DNA of 64,000 nucleotides from Metellina segmentata. Lineage: Eukaryota; Arthropoda; Arachnida; Araneae; Tetragnathidae. The notes beneath the pieces were generated by a model, which was not told where the DNA came from, did not search any database, and saw only the letters and a list, made by a program, of their open reading frames with translations. The first letter of the stretch is position 1, and every line of letters starts with the position of its first letter. Below are positions 47,966-59,440 of this stretch, one piece after another. The stretch lies in contig OX375875.1 of the NCBI GenBank assembly GCA_947359465.1, positions 15,649,439-15,713,438 of the forward strand, written 5' to 3'. A program made the translations under genes and the position numbers.

Positions 47966-48756
47966 TAAGGCAAATTTTTGCAACAAATGCAACTTTTTTG
48001 CACGCGTTCTACGCTGCATGTAAAGTACTAAAACCAAAATTCCTCCTACATGGGGTGTATTGTAAGTGAGTTATAACCGCAACATAAATGCAACTTTCTG
48101 CATAAATGCAAATTTTTTAAATATAGCTTGAAATTAATTAATATCAAATTACTATTTTTAATACCAAATAATTTTTGCTCTCTGAATCAACCCTTCGATC
48201 ACGTGTATCTGATCTTGCGAACGCCGAAGTATTGCGGATCAAACAATTTCATGGTAAGAAGGTGTTCGTCCTTTGACGAAAGTGAAATAAATGGCAAGAA
48301 GTTCTTTTAACACATTGGTTGGCACTCTTGATAATCCAGAGGAAACTTGCGTAATCGACTGCAGAGTTTGCGAGGTGAGTATCGATCATCAGTATGTTGT
48401 TCGCCTTGTAGATGATGTTTTAAAATCTCTGAATTTTGAGCGAAAGGATTTTGGGCTTCTACTATCCAATACTGCACATTATATGACTGCGGCTGGCGCA
48501 GGTTTTCAATGTTAAAAAGAAATTACTGGCCAAGGATTGGCCATTCAACGTTCTTCTGTATTTCAGTATGTATTATAATACTGTTGTACACGACTAAAAT
48601 TGTCAATATATTTTGAATTTTTATCATTTTTTTACAAATAATTTATTTTAGAATTTAGTGTATCAAAAATAAATGCAACTTTATTTCCATAAATGCAATT
48701 TAGGGAATGATAAATGCAAATTTTCCCATTTTTACTCCAACAAAAAAGTTGCCCTA
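47966..48756 (+). mobile_element. hAT-Ac-like deletion derivative, copy 2
   Basis: GTCATAAC is duplicated at 47958-47965 and 48757-48764. Ends TAAGGCAAATTTTTGC and AAAAAAGTTGCCCTA match copy 1. The plus strand carries the same transposase scrap (ETCVIDCRVC, VVRLVDDVLKSLNFERKDFG, LLLSNTAHYMTAAGAG). It is in opposite orientation to the copy at 35203-36002. Confidence 0.9.
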
Positions 48757-48764
48757 GTCATAAC

Positions 48765-50176
48765 GCCAGATGAAGAGGGTTTATGTCAAGTGCCCAGAAC
48801 TTTATGACCGATGTAATGTCAAATGGAGTTCTGTAAAGTACTTCTAGGGATAGTTATGGACAGTTGATCACTTGAAAGGAATTTTATGATCTCCAATTAG
48901 GGAATTCTTGAATATGTCTGCTTTGTGTTGGCTTGATCCGAGAAGCAGCGTTTAGAGTGGTACACAACTAGCGGTACACCATAATTGGTTTGTTTTTTCA
49001 TACTGTGGGCAATTTTACTTAGAAGTCAATATCTACGCTGGCAAATTACTTTTCATTCACTGATCATTTTAATCAATTTGGTTATTAAGGTACAAGGGCT
49101 ATATTAGATCAAACTAATTTGCAAAAACACATAACAGACAATGTCAAGTAATGGACATACACATACAAGGTAAGTTTTAACAACACAATAGAGAGAACAC
49201 TCAGGGATGAATCTAACCTACACAACCTACAGTTCGCAGATAACGTTTTAATCTAATTTATTTTACTTAACACAGAAATTTCTAAGCAGTGCTAGTTCTT
49301 CTATAAAAAGTTAAATCCAACATTTTACAGTGCAAGTACAATGTGAAGTTACTACAGCAGTTCCATTGTTGCCTTAACAATGGCTGCTTTACTTTCCATT
49401 TATACTAAAGAGGAGCATTCCATATTGTTTTTTGTAGTCTACCAGACTTTAGCACAGTATAGGAACAGTTTTGTGGTATCAAAGTAACTATGATGGTATT
49501 AAATGTAAAGAATTAACAATTATCATACAAGCATCATCGATGTAGTTATTCAGTCATTTGCTACAAGAACTGTGTTGACTTCTTAATAGTGCAGTGCCAA
49601 AGTTCTGTTGCACAGATGAGTGACTATTGTGAAAGCGACAAATTATTTGGAGTAGCTTGGTGTGTAATTAAAAGCTCACATTTAACAGCATGATGTTATA
49701 TGCTGTAACGTGAATGGTTTGTTGGAAGCAATAGAATGTTTGCATTTAACAAATGTTTTCAATACCATTGGAGAGCAATATATCAAAGTAAACAAATTAT
49801 TTTCCCAATGAAGAAGATATTAACTTGGGGTTCGTGCTATTGTTTAAAAAATGTGGATACAATTTTCACTGACCTATGATGAATTTTCAAAAAAGTCACC
49901 AAAACTTCGAAAATAGGAGCTTTTGATATGATTTTGCTCTTATGCTTGCAATTGGGGAAAACATTTCTCATTAATGTCAAATTTGAATGAGCTTGTACAA
50001 TATTTATTCGCAATTTTTAAACAACATTTTTCAGCAGTTTAAAGGGTTTGTTACTACACATAAAAGAGGGTTTGACAGAAAGAACTTATTAGTTGAATGA
50101 GATTAGTACTAATATCAAACTAATATCATGTGAATAGATTGGTTTGACATTTCACCAAGGTGTACCAGAAACCCAT
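48765..50176. other. non-coding AT-rich sequence with a diverged repeat
   Basis: A segment at 49128-49240 (AATGTCAAGTAATGGACATA, TACAAGGTAAGTTTTAACAA) recurs in diverged form at 50712-50830. No gene is supported. Confidence 0.5.
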
Positions 50177-50228
50177 AAATCCTCAAAGATAGGCACAGGA
50201 TGTCCTGTACCTATCTTTAAGAGGATTT
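50177..50228. repeat. imperfect 25-bp hairpin
   Basis: AATCCTCAAAGATAGGCACA pairs with TGTACCTATCTTTAAGAGGA with almost no loop. Isolated in AT-rich DNA; probably a foldback relic. Confidence 0.75.
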
Positions 50229-52061
50229 ACCAGTTAAGTGGGTTCAGCAATTACTTGGTCAATGGGGGTCACAATCTTGGGTTTATAAATATTTTTATCT
50301 TCACATATTTGCTGCTGGGATTTTTTTTAAAGATGGGTGGACAGCAGATAATTTGGAAGTTATGTTTACATTGTTGTGATTAATTCCCAAGCATAAGAGT
50401 TTGTTCTGACAGAAAGTATTCAAATATTAGGCTTGTTTCTGAATACCTGGTAAATACTTTTTAAATAAATTACTAATAGTGCAGTGTCCTCTTCATGACT
50501 GTGGACTTGGCAACAAAATATTTAAATCATGCCAAGTGAATATCAAATTGTAATGATTAGTATTGCCCATAACATAACTTTGACCACAGAACTAAACTAG
50601 GATTGAGCCTAAGAGAGCCAAAAGCTTGCTGACTTCCTTCTGGCATCAAGTTTGAATGCTTGGTTTGGTTTTTCTGACAGAGACCATACTTAGCCAAATA
50701 CATGAAAAAGAATGTTAAGTAATGAACATATACATACAAAAAAAGTTTTAACATGCAAGGTACAACAAAACACAGAAGAGAGAAATGAATCCAAAGAGGA
50801 ATCAAATGTACACCACCTACAACTCACTGGTTTGCTAGTGCAATGGGCAAACCCACTGTGGCTTCTGTCTATTTTGAAGTCATATTCATTATACAATGCT
50901 CAAAAAGATATTTTAAAACTATCATACAATTACAAAACCATAAATTATCAAAAGAAAAAGACAGATTTTACATTACTTCATTAGAAAATAACAGGATTAA
51001 GAAACATTAAAGTACGAAATATAGTCAATCAAAAAGCCACAAATATTGAACTCACCAAAGATTTGGAGTGCAGTGAAACCATAATGCTTGTGTTCTTGGA
51101 TAAAAATTCCGATTTGAATTTACTAAGGTATTTAGGCAACTGGAAGTCAAGCTAATAAAAGAATGAATCAAAATTACTTCAATAGATATAATTTACAATT
51201 TTGCTTTTACTGAATGTGTATTTTAGGATGATAATTTTAATTCCCATCAACAAGGACTTGAATTAAAAATTCAAAACACATACCTCAAAAATTACAAGAC
51301 GCAAAAGAAAAAAAATTATGTGCAAAATACTAAGATTATATGGATGGCATTAAGATTAAAAAATCAAAGTGCTTCGTTAAAAATAAATTAAAAGTCAAAA
51401 ACTTATAATAATATATAATCAACTATAACTCAAGCACAGATTAAAAAAAAACACAGCAAACTGAAGTTTTGAAAATAAACTAGCTTAAAGTTAGATATAC
51501 CTATGCCTCAACATGATTTCTAAAAATTGCCATGCAGAAAACAAAAATTATCAGTAACCAATATATCAGAAAGTCAATAGATTTAAAATATGCGATTATT
51601 TCTTACGTTCTAAGCTGGGATGTAAGTTGAAACATTTTTATTCACTAGACGAAAAAAATAAAGTGTACTAAAACGATTTGCAGAAAAACAACAAAAATTA
51701 GAAGTTTAATTGAGACGAACTATTTCTAAAACATTGCTGAAAAATCAACTATCTTCGGTGCTCGGCATTGGTTTTATATTTAGTAAATAAACTATATTAG
51801 TATATTTCACTTCAGTTCAAATGCTACGGAACTCGTCCTTTTTTATGAACCGAGAAAATGAAACTAATAGTATGATCAGAAAATTATTTATAAGTATTTA
51901 AAACTAAAATATGGTGATACGACTACTTTAAATAAAATATAACTACTATTTTTTCTATCATAGGGATTTTCAGCGTAAACAAAGCAAAAAGACTTTACTA
52001 ACACAACCCACATACTCTCAAAAAATACAAGGTTACCTCAAATGTAGTTAATCCCAACTTT
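50229..52061. other. non-coding AT-rich sequence
   Basis: Contains the second copy of the diverged repeat at 50712-50830. A tiny candidate exon at 51607-51635 is discussed among the findings. Nothing else is supported. Confidence 0.45.
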
Positions 52062-52078
52062 ACCAACATAAGGTAATT

Positions 52079-52404
52079 GGTAATTTTAGTTAACGTCGTA
52101 CTAGAGCAACACAACGGGCTATTGACGACGGTCCGGAATCAGTCCCTTAATGGAAAGATTCGAGGACAACACCTCGTAATTTTGAACCACGGTCAGATGA
52201 CGAAGCAACACCTGAGCTGGCACCCCACTCACCAAACTTCCACGCCAACCCAACGTGAGGACTTTCGGCCACAACAGATTTAAGGTGCACCAGCCGCCTC
52301 TACACCATACGTTTACAAACATCCATGCCCGGACCCGGATTCGAACCAAGAACCTTCCTATCTAGAGGCTAACACCTTAACCACTATACCGGTTGGTCGG
52401 CACC
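52079..52404 (-). mobile_element. SINE family A, full copy with 17-bp target duplication
   Basis: ACCAACATAAGGTAATT is present at 52062-52078 and 52405-52421. The copy is complete from 3' end to tRNA-like head and is close to the consensus of the other copies, so it is a recent insertion. Confidence 0.93.
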
Positions 52405-52569
52405 ACCAACATAAGGTAATTAATATAATGTTAGCATTGACCAATCAATTATAAATTTAGTATTGAATCGGAGAAGTGCTGAAATCGTATTTACGTCCCA
52501 ACATCACACAGCGATTACCTCAGTACTTCTCTTCTCATTATATTTTGCCTTCATTTCCATAAAAAGTAA

Positions 52570-52898
52570 CCGACCAACCGGTATAGTGGTTAAAGTGTTA
52601 GCCTCTAGATCGGAAGGTTCCTGGTTCGAATCCGTGTCCGGGCATGGATGTTTGTAAGCGTATGGTGTAGAAGCGGCTGGTGCACCTTAAATCTGTCGTG
52701 GCCGAAAGTCCTCACGTTGGTTGGCGTGGAAGTTTGGAGAGTGGGGTGCCAGCTCAGGTGTTGCTTCGTCATCTGACCGTGGTCTAAAATTACGAGGTGT
52801 TGTCCTCGGATCTTTCCCTCAAGGGACTGATCTCGGAACGTCGTCAATAGCCCGTTGTGTTGCTTTAGTACGACGCTAACTAAAATTACCATTACCAT
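52570..52898 (+). mobile_element. SINE family A, full copy
   Basis: Head CGACCAACCGGTATAGTGG to tail CTAAAATTACCATTA. An imperfect target duplication CCATAAAAA(G/A)TA lies on both sides. It interrupts the open frame at 52899-53063. Confidence 0.92.
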
Positions 52899-53063
52899 AA
52901 AAAATATTTCAAAAAATTTCTCTGGAAACTGAGGTGTCTTGTTATGTTTTCTTAGCTTTATTTGGATATATCCTCGAGGAAAAATTCCAAGTTTAGTTAA
53001 GGTGTACAAATAATTTGGAATTGGAGCTGCAGTTCCGCCATTGATTGGCACAGCTTGAGACAT
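52899..53063 (-). pseudogene. unidentified short coding-like frame cut by a SINE
   Basis: The frame begins MSQAVPINGGTAAPIPNYLY and continues TLTKLGIFPRGYIQIKLRKH with PEKFFEIFF at the SINE junction. Its composition (Pro, Gly, charged residues, few Leu or Asn runs) differs from the AT-rich frames around it and suggests real coding ancestry. On the far side of the SINE the frame would run on for 20 or so codons to a stop, and a GAG|gtaatc donor lies in that stretch. An acceptor-like TAGGTTAG precedes the ATG by five bases. I do not recognise the protein. It could be an exon of a nearby minus-strand gene, or a retro-copy. Confidence 0.45.
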
Positions 53064-53079
53064 AAAAACTAACCTAGCT

Positions 53080-53410
53080 GCCTACCGTGTATTTTCTGGG
53101 AGTAACATTTTCTAGTTGGTAAAGTTGTGGACTTGTGGAGCAACTGGACGATTGCAATCCAACCAAATCACGTCATATACGTGGAGGGTTGGTGCACGTT
53201 AAAACTTATGTGGCCTCAAATGATCTATCCTTGACTGAAAGTTTGATGACGAGTTGGATGCCATTTTCAGGTTTCAACCTCGTTATCTCACCCTTGATCA
53301 AAATTAGAGGTGTTTACTACGGTTACTTCCCTTCGGGATTGGTCCTGGACGTTGCCAATAGCCCGGAATGGTTATACAGGGAAAAATTGAATATTTATCT
53401 ACCTACCTTG
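53080..53410 (+). mobile_element. old SINE copy
   Basis: The layout is that of the older SINE subfamily: GTTGGTAAAGTTGTGGAC head, GTTGGTGCACGTTAAAAC, GGGATTGGTCCTGGACGTTG and CAATAGCCCGGAATGGTTAT, ending in ATCTACCTACC. Confidence 0.7.
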
Positions 53411-53428
53411 GTACTTCTAAGTTTTTAT

Positions 53429-53640
53429 AGTGGTGCCATCTATTTCAAAATATAGGAACGATGAAATAAGAAAAACGTTACGCTGAATAGTAGCGCCATC
53501 TATTTCAAAATATAGGAACGATGAAATAAGAAAAACGTTACGCTGAATAGTAGCGCCATCTAATTACAAGTCTATGAACGAAAGTAAATATATGAGTTGG
53601 AAATCGGTTGTATGCGGCTGGTAACGCCATCTATGTTACC
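53429..53640. repeat. 60-bp tandem repeat with recurrent GCCATCTA motif
   Basis: Two units of 60 bp (53431-53490, 53491-53550) are nearly identical and a third starts and then diverges. Each begins with (A/T)GCGCCATCTA or GTGCCATCTA. A fourth motif, AACGCCATCTATG, lies at 53623-53635. The reverse complement TAGATGGCGCTA resembles the core CTCF site. Confidence 0.85.
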
Positions 53641-54858
53641 AGTGTCAAGTAACTATTTTATCTTTTATTTACATAATATACACTGTAACAATTTTATTGC
53701 TTGGTGGTTGATAAATGGTTAAACAGGCAGTTAAGATTTTTTGACAAAGAGTTTTGCTTTCGTCAATTAGAATTATGATAAATTTTCATACTTCCCCATC
53801 AAGCTTAAAAGATGGGTTTTTTTCAATACTTTTAAAAAATAATTACAAAGATCTAATGAAAAAGTTGGTTTGCTTTTAATATGATTTTTATGTAATTTTA
53901 AATAGAGATTTCAAAAATGCATGCTTTTTGCCCCGCCCCATTTCAGTATTAATCGCAATGAAGTAAACAGTATTTTAAATTATATATTCTACATTTAGGA
54001 TGTTAGAGGCACAAGTATATTCTAGAACATAGATTTTAACTATAACCAACTTTTTTCCCTGGGTCCAGGAATCATTTTCAATATCACCCTAGCTGTTGAT
54101 TTGTGTGAGTAACACTATTTTTAGTGACGATTTTTGTGGTAGTTATATATTTTTAAAATTCTTAACTGCATATCAAGTCAAGATCTTCCCCAATTTATTG
54201 CTTTTTAAAAATATGTGTGATTTGTTAAGCCCATTTCAGAGTCACTTAAATCTTATAAAAAATTTGAATGAAAACAAATGTGTTCTATTAAGGTTAATTC
54301 GAATGCAACCGTTCGAAAGGCAAAGCGAACACTCCCAACCCCATCTTCGAAAAGCCCAATACGAGCAATTCCTTTTTCTAATAAAACCACAGGGATGTCC
54401 ACTAAATTGGCTTATCCTTTATAGGATAGATACAAAGGTAATCCTGGTGTTATGTGTTATTTTGTGGAATGGCTGCTTACCGCATCTGCATCTTGAATCA
54501 ATCTTAATTGGACAGGCAAAGTTTACGCTATTTAAAGAAAACCCTGCTCTCTACTTTATATTCATTTGATATTCTGTGTTCTGCTATTTAATTTCATCAT
54601 TTCAATAATGTAAATTTAACATTAGTCTTCAAAGTTACTGTTGCTGGTACTACATATAGGATTGAAAAGACAGTGAGAACGAAGGATCCAGCTAAATTCA
54701 GGAATCCTTGGTCGACGTCCCAAAATCAGCCACTTCATGCAGGGGTCGAAGACAGTGTTCATAAAAATGATAAAACCCAAAACACAACATTTAAAAATGC
54801 AAACTGCAGATTAAAGTGGGATAAATTCTTTATTTTCAAATATTTCAGATCAGTTTAA
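53641..54858. other. non-coding sequence
   Basis: A 157-codon plus-strand frame (54096-54569) has no recognisable domain and reads like AT-rich chance sequence, though the part at 54290-54440 is GC-richer. Not called. Confidence 0.4.
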
Positions 54859-55284
54859 CCTTTCCGCTGCGATGCTTAGATTTTTTTCAATCGTCTCACA
54901 GAACGGTTCTATCGCCTGCATGTCCGACCCCCCCCCCCTTAACTAATTACCTAACTTGAGCGATAGAGCCTTGAGTGGCATTTATGACTGACGCTTTTCT
55001 TTCATAGTATTGTGTGGCGTATCGTTTGGCGTTAGCTAGATATCACCGGAGCGACCTTCTGCCTTTACCCCCAAAGCATTCACACCACACGGTCAACAGG
55101 GTGGGTACCGAACAAAAGGAGGAACTCTCTAGAAGATCAGTCGCTGACAGCTCGTAAATGGTGATCGATGAAACAGCGGTCACTTAAAAAGGGGATGACA
55201 TCCACAGTACACAGATCTATACCATGCCGCTGGTGTAAACAAAATGTTATTGGTAACACTTGTCTATCTGCAGCAGTGTAAAGG
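54859..55284. mobile_element. piggyBac-like MITE with TTAA target
   Basis: TTAA lies at 54855-54858 and 55285-55288. The ends CCTTTCCGCTGCGATGC and the complement CCTTTACACTGCTGCAG fit the CCYTTT..CTGC ends of piggyBac-type elements. 426 bp, no coding capacity. A second, left-truncated copy is at 59937-60268 in the same orientation. Confidence 0.85.
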
Positions 55285-55701
55285 TTAAGTATTTTACTAA
55301 ACGACATTTTCTTTAGACTACGTTAGTGTTCTTTTTTGTTTCGTTTGGTTTGGTAGCTCAACGATTTTTTTTTTTTTTTCTAAACAAAAGCTCATTAGAC
55401 TCTTTGTTCAGAGTCAAATTCATTTCCATAAAGCTTGAAAAAAGAAAATTTCGTGTTGTCGCATTATTTTGGTCCCGTCCAACAACTGGTTGAAATCTAA
55501 TAATCTCTACATTTTCATAATTTTTACAGTGCACACAGTATTGATCAACATGTTTATCAATCGTCACTTTATATCCAATCGTGTCTCCATTAACAATTTA
55601 TGCTTCTTTCAGGTTGTTGACCATCCTGTATTAAATCATTAACACTTAGATTCAATTTTATACACAAAATTTTTAGTTGATTTTTATGTTGACCAACATA
55701 T
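55285..55701. other. non-coding sequence
   Basis: No supported feature. Confidence 0.5.
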
Positions 55702-55956
55702 CGCACCCCGGCAAAAAAAGTGACACAACTCAAAATTGCAGAATTTGAGAAACGTCGACTTAAAGGGTACTATAAAACTTATATTGAAATAGTAAAAGCT
55801 ACTTTTAAATTTTAGTTGAGTGTTTATGTCTTTAAATTATATTATATTCTATAGAATAGTAATAAAACACTCTGGGGCACCTCATACATATTTTTTCAAT
55901 GACATAACATCAAAATTTTTATTTTTGAGTTGCGTCACTTTTCGTTCCGGGGTACG
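55702..55956. mobile_element. MITE with 33-bp inverted ends
   Basis: CGCACCCCGGCAAAAAAAGT and, at the right in complement, CGTACCCCGGAACGAAAAGT continue as GACRCAACTCAAAA on both sides. 255 bp. The superfamily is not clear and no target duplication was fixed. Confidence 0.8.
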
Positions 55957-56080
55957 ATGTATTTTTTATTTCACAACTGTCGCTCTTGACTAGTTATCTC
56001 TATTTTCAATGTTTTTATATCTCCATTATTTAAAAAATCACTTATATCTGCTTCATAAAAACCTATCTAATTGACCTAAA

Positions 56081-56409
56081 TAGCCGACCAACCGATATAG
56101 TGGTTAAGGTGTTAGCTTCTGGATCGGAAGGTTCCTGGTTCGAATCCGGGTCCGGGCATGGATGTTTGTAAGCGTATGGTGTGGAGGCGGCTGGTACACC
56201 TTAAATCTGTCGTGGCCGAAAGTCCTCACGTTGGGTTGGCGTGGAAGTTTGGAGAGTGGGGTGCCAGTTCAGGTGTTGCTTCGTCATCTGACCGTGGTTC
56301 AAAATTACGAGGTGTTGTCCTCGGATCTTTCCCTTAAGGAACTGATCCCGGACCGTCGTCAATAGCCCGTTGTGTCGCTCTAGTACGACGTTAACTAAAA
56401 TTACATTAC
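56081..56409 (+). mobile_element. SINE family A, full copy with 12-bp target duplication
   Basis: AATTGACCTAAA is found at 56069-56080 and 56410-56421. Head TAGCCGACCAACCGATATAG; 3' end GACGTTAACTAAAATTAC. Confidence 0.93.
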
Positions 56410-56421
56410 AATTGACCTAAA

Positions 56422-57485
56422 AAATTCTAATTACAGCTATATATTCTGGAGCTCGTTGATCATCTCTTATCTGAATGACTGTCAAAAATGTTTTTATTCC
56501 ACCTGAAATATCAAATTTTATGGTGAGTTGGCAAAAGCCAATCTAGTAATTGAATTAATTGTTATTCGGGAAAGGTATGCACTTTCTGCCTACACGAGCA
56601 ACCAAATTTTCTGCTAGATCTACTCTATAGCAGTCCAAAATAAGACTACTGTTAAATCTCAATCATAAACAATTTTTCATACAATCAACAAAGAAAACGC
56701 CAACGTAAACCGTCTGTGGCAACGTCACGTTATACCGGGATTCCAGGTAACTCATTAACACTCCAAGGTCATGAGAAGATTGAAAATATATAAATACGAA
56801 CTCAAGGAATACATAAAAATAAATTATGTAATGCGTAGAACACGTCAAACAAAGTTACTGATGACTTGCTTCAGGGTCTTAAATCATATCTTCCATCTAA
56901 TTACCAACCATTGAAGTACACATTAGAGTACTAAAATTTCACACAAAAAATGCGGCTCTGATCGGAAAAGAAATGTATGCATATAAAAACGTTGCTCCAG
57001 TAGACCTTTGACTCGTTGACTTTCCCCGGAGCTGTCTCTTTCTCTTCAGTTTTGACGTGATGCTATATAACTACCGACTTTCATGAGTGAACTTTCCTTC
57101 TTCCATAAGGATAAATATAGTGCGTCTGAACTAAATGTCTAAATGATAAAGGAAATGCTCCGGTGACGTATGTAGATTCAATTCAATTAAGCCTTTGAAA
57201 AAAGATCTATTTCTTGCACGTGCCAGCTTTGACAGTCCCGGCACGATTTCAATCATGTAAATCAGTACCTTTCGTAATACATTTGTTAGTTATTTTGAAA
57301 TTTCAGTTACCTGTATCTCACGTCGAATTAAATTATGATAATTTTGTTACCGGGTATTATTTGGGATTTTCAACTTCAAGATTGTATGATCGTTCCCTGA
57401 CGTCTACATTTTTGGACTTAGAATCGTTGTCTGTGGTTTCCCATTATTAGTTATCCTTATCACCTTCTCATTATTTAAACTAAAA
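56422..57485. other. non-coding sequence
   Basis: No supported feature before the palindrome. Confidence 0.5.
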
Positions 57486-57591
57486 TTCGACCCTGGGACT
57501 GGAAATTGTAATGGGTACCTAATTGGTACCTATTACAATTTCCAATCCCAGGGTCGAATTTTACCAATGGGTACCAATTAGGTACCCATTG
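57486..57591. repeat. near-perfect palindrome with a second nested hairpin
   Basis: Arms 57486-57519 and 57525-57558 (34 bp each, two or so mismatches) pair around the loop TAATT: TTCGACCCTGGGACTGG against CCAATCCCAGGGTCGAA. Directly after, CAATGGGTACC-AATTA-GGTACCCATTG (57565-57591) repeats the central motif. Probably a foldback element. Confidence 0.9.
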
Positions 57592-57837
57592 TCAGTTTCC
57601 ACTCCCAGTACCAAGTATCAGTTTAGATGACGGTCAGTTTAGGTGTCTTCATCAGGTCCTCCAAAGCTGCACTACTGGCTTCAGAATCAAGCTATAGTTT
57701 TGAAGGACTAAGTATCAGTTTAATTTTTGTAGTCTCATCACTAAGTAATCATATTATAATAATAATATATTACAATCAAATAATATTATGATTCTGATTT
57801 GGTTTTATATATGAATATTTTTTTTACGATGGCGGTT

Positions 57838-58077
57838 ACTAGACACTATCCTTGGCCACTACAAGGCCGGAAGTGATGGTCACTACTTCCAATGGCGGGA
57901 ACTAAAGACTTGTCCTTGGCCGTCACAAGGGCGGAAGTGATGGGGCACCCAGTGGGTGGACCATCATAACTCCTAACAAAGGACAGCACTATTTACATCC
58001 ATGCCCTGACCCCGGATTCGAACTAGGAACCTTCCGATCCTGAGGCCAACACCTTGACCACTAGACCGTATGGTCGG
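57838..58077 (-). mobile_element. SINE family C, tRNA-headed
   Basis: On the minus strand the head reads ACCGACCATACGGTCTAGTG, then GGTTCCTAGTTCGAATCCG (B box). The body has a duplicated part: GGCCACTACAAGGCCGGAAG and GGCCGTCACAAGGGCGGAAG. Head wording is close to family A, but the body differs. Confidence 0.8.
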
Positions 58078-58699
58078 TAAAAATAATATTTAGAAAATAT
58101 CGAGATTCGTGGCTTAGAACAAGTTAAGTATTGTTCAATTTGGGGTGTCAGCGTCGTAAGGAAAAAATATTCATTTCCGAAAACAACGTTCACTTCCTTT
58201 GTCAGGAATTTAATAAATGTAAATCCTCTTATACAAGTTCAGATTCCAGACTCCATTCAACCAAATCTGTTAACTTCCGAATGAAATAGTGAGAAAATTG
58301 TTACAAAAAGGAGCATTCTGAATTATATTTTTAAGATTTTCTCCTGATATACAAAACAGCTGAAAAGTAAAGGCAGTAAAAGAGTTATATTTTCTTAAAA
58401 TAAAGCTTAAGATTTTTGTTTGATTCATAATGTTTCTAACATTTCCTCTTAAGGATCCCTTACATAAGCAAAACTATAAGCTTAGTAACGAATGTGTACG
58501 AAGCTTATATAATGTATTTGACTTGTGTCTATTTCTTTGGTTGATTTATCGTTCCCCAGTTGTTGTCTGACGTTTGTAGCATGCGTCAAATTATTGAAAA
58601 ACCTCCATTCTTAGAGGCGAACAAAAATCGTTTATGTCAATTTTATGGAATAATAATATTTGGATTTATTGGTCAAAAACATGTGCAGTCAATTTTTAA
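58078..58699. other. non-coding sequence
   Basis: No supported feature. Confidence 0.5.
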
Positions 58700-59440
58700 T
58701 ACTAGCCACTGCGTGACAAGCCCGACGTTGCCCGTGCACGTGGTGTTGGTTTGCGAAGCAAACAACAGATTTCAACGCAAGCACAGATTTCAAATTTTCA
58801 ATCTGTCTTAATCTGGTTCCGATTTTACGAAAAAAGAACTTAACAATTCCAGTCAAAATGTTTTTATTTCTTTGCTCTCCTTGGCTAAAATTAAAATCTG
58901 TTTTTATTTTAATTGTAACGCTAAGGGCAGAAAAGGCAATCTGTTTATTTTCGGAAAGTGAAAGTTCCCGTGACGTCACAATCTCTTGCGAAAATATAAA
59001 AGATTAAAAGAAAATCAAACGAATAAGGTAAGGTCTTGTAAAATATTTCCGCAAATTTCAAATCCGCTACAATTTTTATTCTACCGTTAACGATCGCTGA
59101 GCTAGAAAAAAAGCACTGAAGAACGTCAGTGATAACTTTAGTAATCTTTTGCTTTACTGGAATAAGTTTCGCAGGAAATCAAAATGATTTAATCTCGAAA
59201 CAAACGAAGGTCATTCGAATGTGTTTCCTCGGCAGAATGAAGAATGGTGAAAAAAACTATTAAATTCATTTTAAAATGTTCTAGATTGAATTTTAAAATT
59301 CGCCTAGACCCTAAATTTGCAAAATAATTGCACTACCTGTGTGCCAAATCTCATTACTGTAAGTGCCATAGATTCGTCAGGATTTCGCGGGCAAGAAACA
59401 AACAAACAGACAGACAAACACTTTCTTTTACAACAGCAGA
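58700..59440 (+). mobile_element. unclassified dispersed repeat (ACTAGC start, ACAAACAGACAGAC end)
   Basis: It starts ACTAGCCACTGCGTGACA and passes a hairpin GTTTGC-GAA-GCAAAC. A TGACGTCA palindrome is at about 58971. Near the end comes GATTCGTCAGGATTTCGCGG then AAACAAACAAACAGACAGAC. Degenerate repeats with this start and end are common in invertebrate genomes; I cannot name the superfamily. The start and the hairpin link it loosely to the cassettes at 22590 and 28551. Confidence 0.5.

Noticed and set aside
54096..54569. 157-codon open frame as a gene
   Set aside because: The composition is that of AT-rich chance sequence, no motif is recognised and no splice context supports it.
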